Below, piece after piece: positions 56,174-64,000 of a stretch of DNA of 64,000 nt; position 1 is the stretch's first letter; every line of letters starts with the position of its first letter. Source of the DNA: Modestobacter sp. VKM Ac-2977 (GTDB lineage Bacteria > Actinomycetota > Actinomycetes > Mycobacteriales > Geodermatophilaceae); assembly GCF_026968045.1 (NCBI RefSeq), contig NZ_JAPVBQ010000001.1:1501238-1565237 (forward strand). The letters are read 5' to 3'. Made by a program: the position numbers and the translations under genes. The notes beneath the pieces are model-generated. The model ran no database searches. It worked only from the letters and a program-made list of their open reading frames with translations, and was not told the DNA's origin.

Positions 56174-56278
56174 GGCGAGCTGGGTCAGTGTGGTGGTCTG
56201 TGCTGGGTCTGCGTCATGCCCGTCAGACCCGTGGCGACCGCCGAACTCATCGATGGGCGGCCGGCCCCCGGGGAACAG

Positions 56279-56737
56279 TCAGTCCTCGATGAGGTCCCGG
56301 CCCTGCTCTCGCAGCAGTGCCAGGTGGTCCAGCATCCCCTGGAGCGCCTCCGGGTCGTGCCCTTGCCAGCTGTCCAGCTCGCTGACGACGCGCAGCGGGT
56401 GGCGGGTCCGGTAGGACCGGGTGGGGTTGCCCGGGAACCGCTTGTCGGTCACGTTCGGGTCGTCCTCGAACGGGCCCAGTGGCTCCACCACGTAGATGCG
56501 TCCCGGCTCCCCGCCGCCGGCGAGTGCAGCCGCCAGCTCCGCGCCCCAGGCGGCGGTGTCCACGAGCGCGGTGAAGTAGACGTGGTGGGACACCCGCCCC
56601 TCCTGGAAGTTCGAGCCGTGGCCGGGGACCAGCTCCACACCGGCCGCCAGGGCTGCCCTGGTCCCGTGGAAGAAGGGGCCCTGGACGTGCCCGCAGCTGT
56701 CGTAGGTCGCGGGGACGGGGAGGCTGCTCGCGTCCAT
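56279..56737 (-). CDS. arr: NAD+:rifamycin ADP-ribosyltransferase (Arr)
   Basis: A 152-residue enzyme that attaches ADP-ribose to the C23 hydroxyl of rifamycins and inactivates them. The Arr signature is complete: VQGPFFHGTRAALAAGVELV, SNFQEGRVSHHVYFTA, GRIYVVEPLGPFEDDPNVTD and FPGNPTRSYRTRHPLRVV. ATG at 56737 has GAGGAGATCCGGCC immediately before it. Base content matches its neighbours, so no sign of recent transfer. Chromosomal arr genes are common in soil actinobacteria. Confidence 0.95.
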   Translation of the reverse strand: MDASSLPVPATYDSCGHVQGPFFHGTRAALAAGVELVPGHGSNFQEGRVSHHVYFTALVDTAAWGAELAAALAGGGEPGRIYVVEPLGPFEDDPNVTDKRFPGNPTRSYRTRHPLRVVSELDSWQGHDPEALQGMLDHLALLREQGRDLIED

Positions 56738-56869
56738 GGCCGGATCTCCTCGGGATCGTCTCGGTCGGCTGCCGAGCTGCGGCACCAGCCGGACCACCCT
56801 GTCGCAGATCGGCCCGCCCGCGGGTGACGTCTCCTCTTCGGGACCTGGGACCCCCGCCCGTCCCGCGCG

Positions 56870-64000
<7,131 letters not shown>

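Overview
The window is very GC-rich, uses many GTG starts, packs genes with 1-11 bp overlaps, and reads as the chromosome of a free-living actinobacterium. The gene mix (TIGR03885-type LLM oxidoreductase beside a trehalose-synthase-like GH13 protein, UroIII synthase fused to a winged helix, SigE-family sigma factor, DUF3516 helicase, GAF-ANTAR protein) fits Geodermatophilaceae or a related family, but that placement is inference. No rRNA, tRNA, CRISPR array, insertion sequence, integrase or phage gene was found. It looks like ordinary chromosome rather than a mobile island.

Layout. 1-2.7 kb (minus): a small sugar-type operon (acetyltransferase, TetR regulator, MFS transporter, truncated 4-alpha-glucanotransferase-like gene) behind two identical-architecture 18-bp palindromes. 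2.7-13.2 kb: HrpB helicase, EF-G-like GTPase, SLC13 and CPA1 transporters, LLM oxidoreductase plus GH13 enzyme. 13.3-29.7 kb: mixed housekeeping and signalling genes (GAF-ANTAR, two TauE proteins, a diguanylate cyclase, DUF3516 helicase, SDRs, homocysteine methyltransferase, ArfB, paralogous membrane proteins). 29.8-45.4 kb: nitrogen assimilation, with nitrate reductase, nirB and nirD in one operon, then narK, cyanase plus an FNT channel, and a HemD-like protein for (siro)heme supply. Interleaved are an AraC/DUF2000 pair and a sigma factor/anti-sigma operon. 46-48.6 kb: the infC-rpmI-rplT operon with a structured leader, an attenuator-like terminator and an AUC start for infC, followed by a SpoU methyltransferase. 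48.6-55.3 kb: an EAL-DICT-LOV-GGDEF protein opposite pheS-pheT-SDR. 55.4-57.8 kb: STAS protein, VOC protein, rifamycin ADP-ribosyltransferase, lipid kinase. 57.9-64 kb: argC-J-B-D-F-R-H, running off the right edge.

How the parts fit. NarK imports nitrate; the Mo/4Fe-4S nitrate reductase makes nitrite; siroheme NirB with Rieske-type NirD makes ammonium; the HemD-like protein can supply the tetrapyrrole; cyanase with FNT adds cyanate as a further nitrogen source. The promoters of nasA, narK and cynS share one spaced motif series (four 5-mers at 11-bp steps ending in GAAAC, then 10 bp to a -10 position), which resembles GlnR boxes and suggests one nitrogen-control circuit. The arginine operon carries its own ArgR and has a probably leaderless first gene preceded by two direct repeats of ARG-box size. 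The most notable items are the shared nitrogen promoter architecture, the twin palindromes at 2.66-2.70 kb, the nitrate reductase fused in frame to a normally separate small protein with an internal ribosome-binding site, and the LOV-containing c-di-GMP protein.
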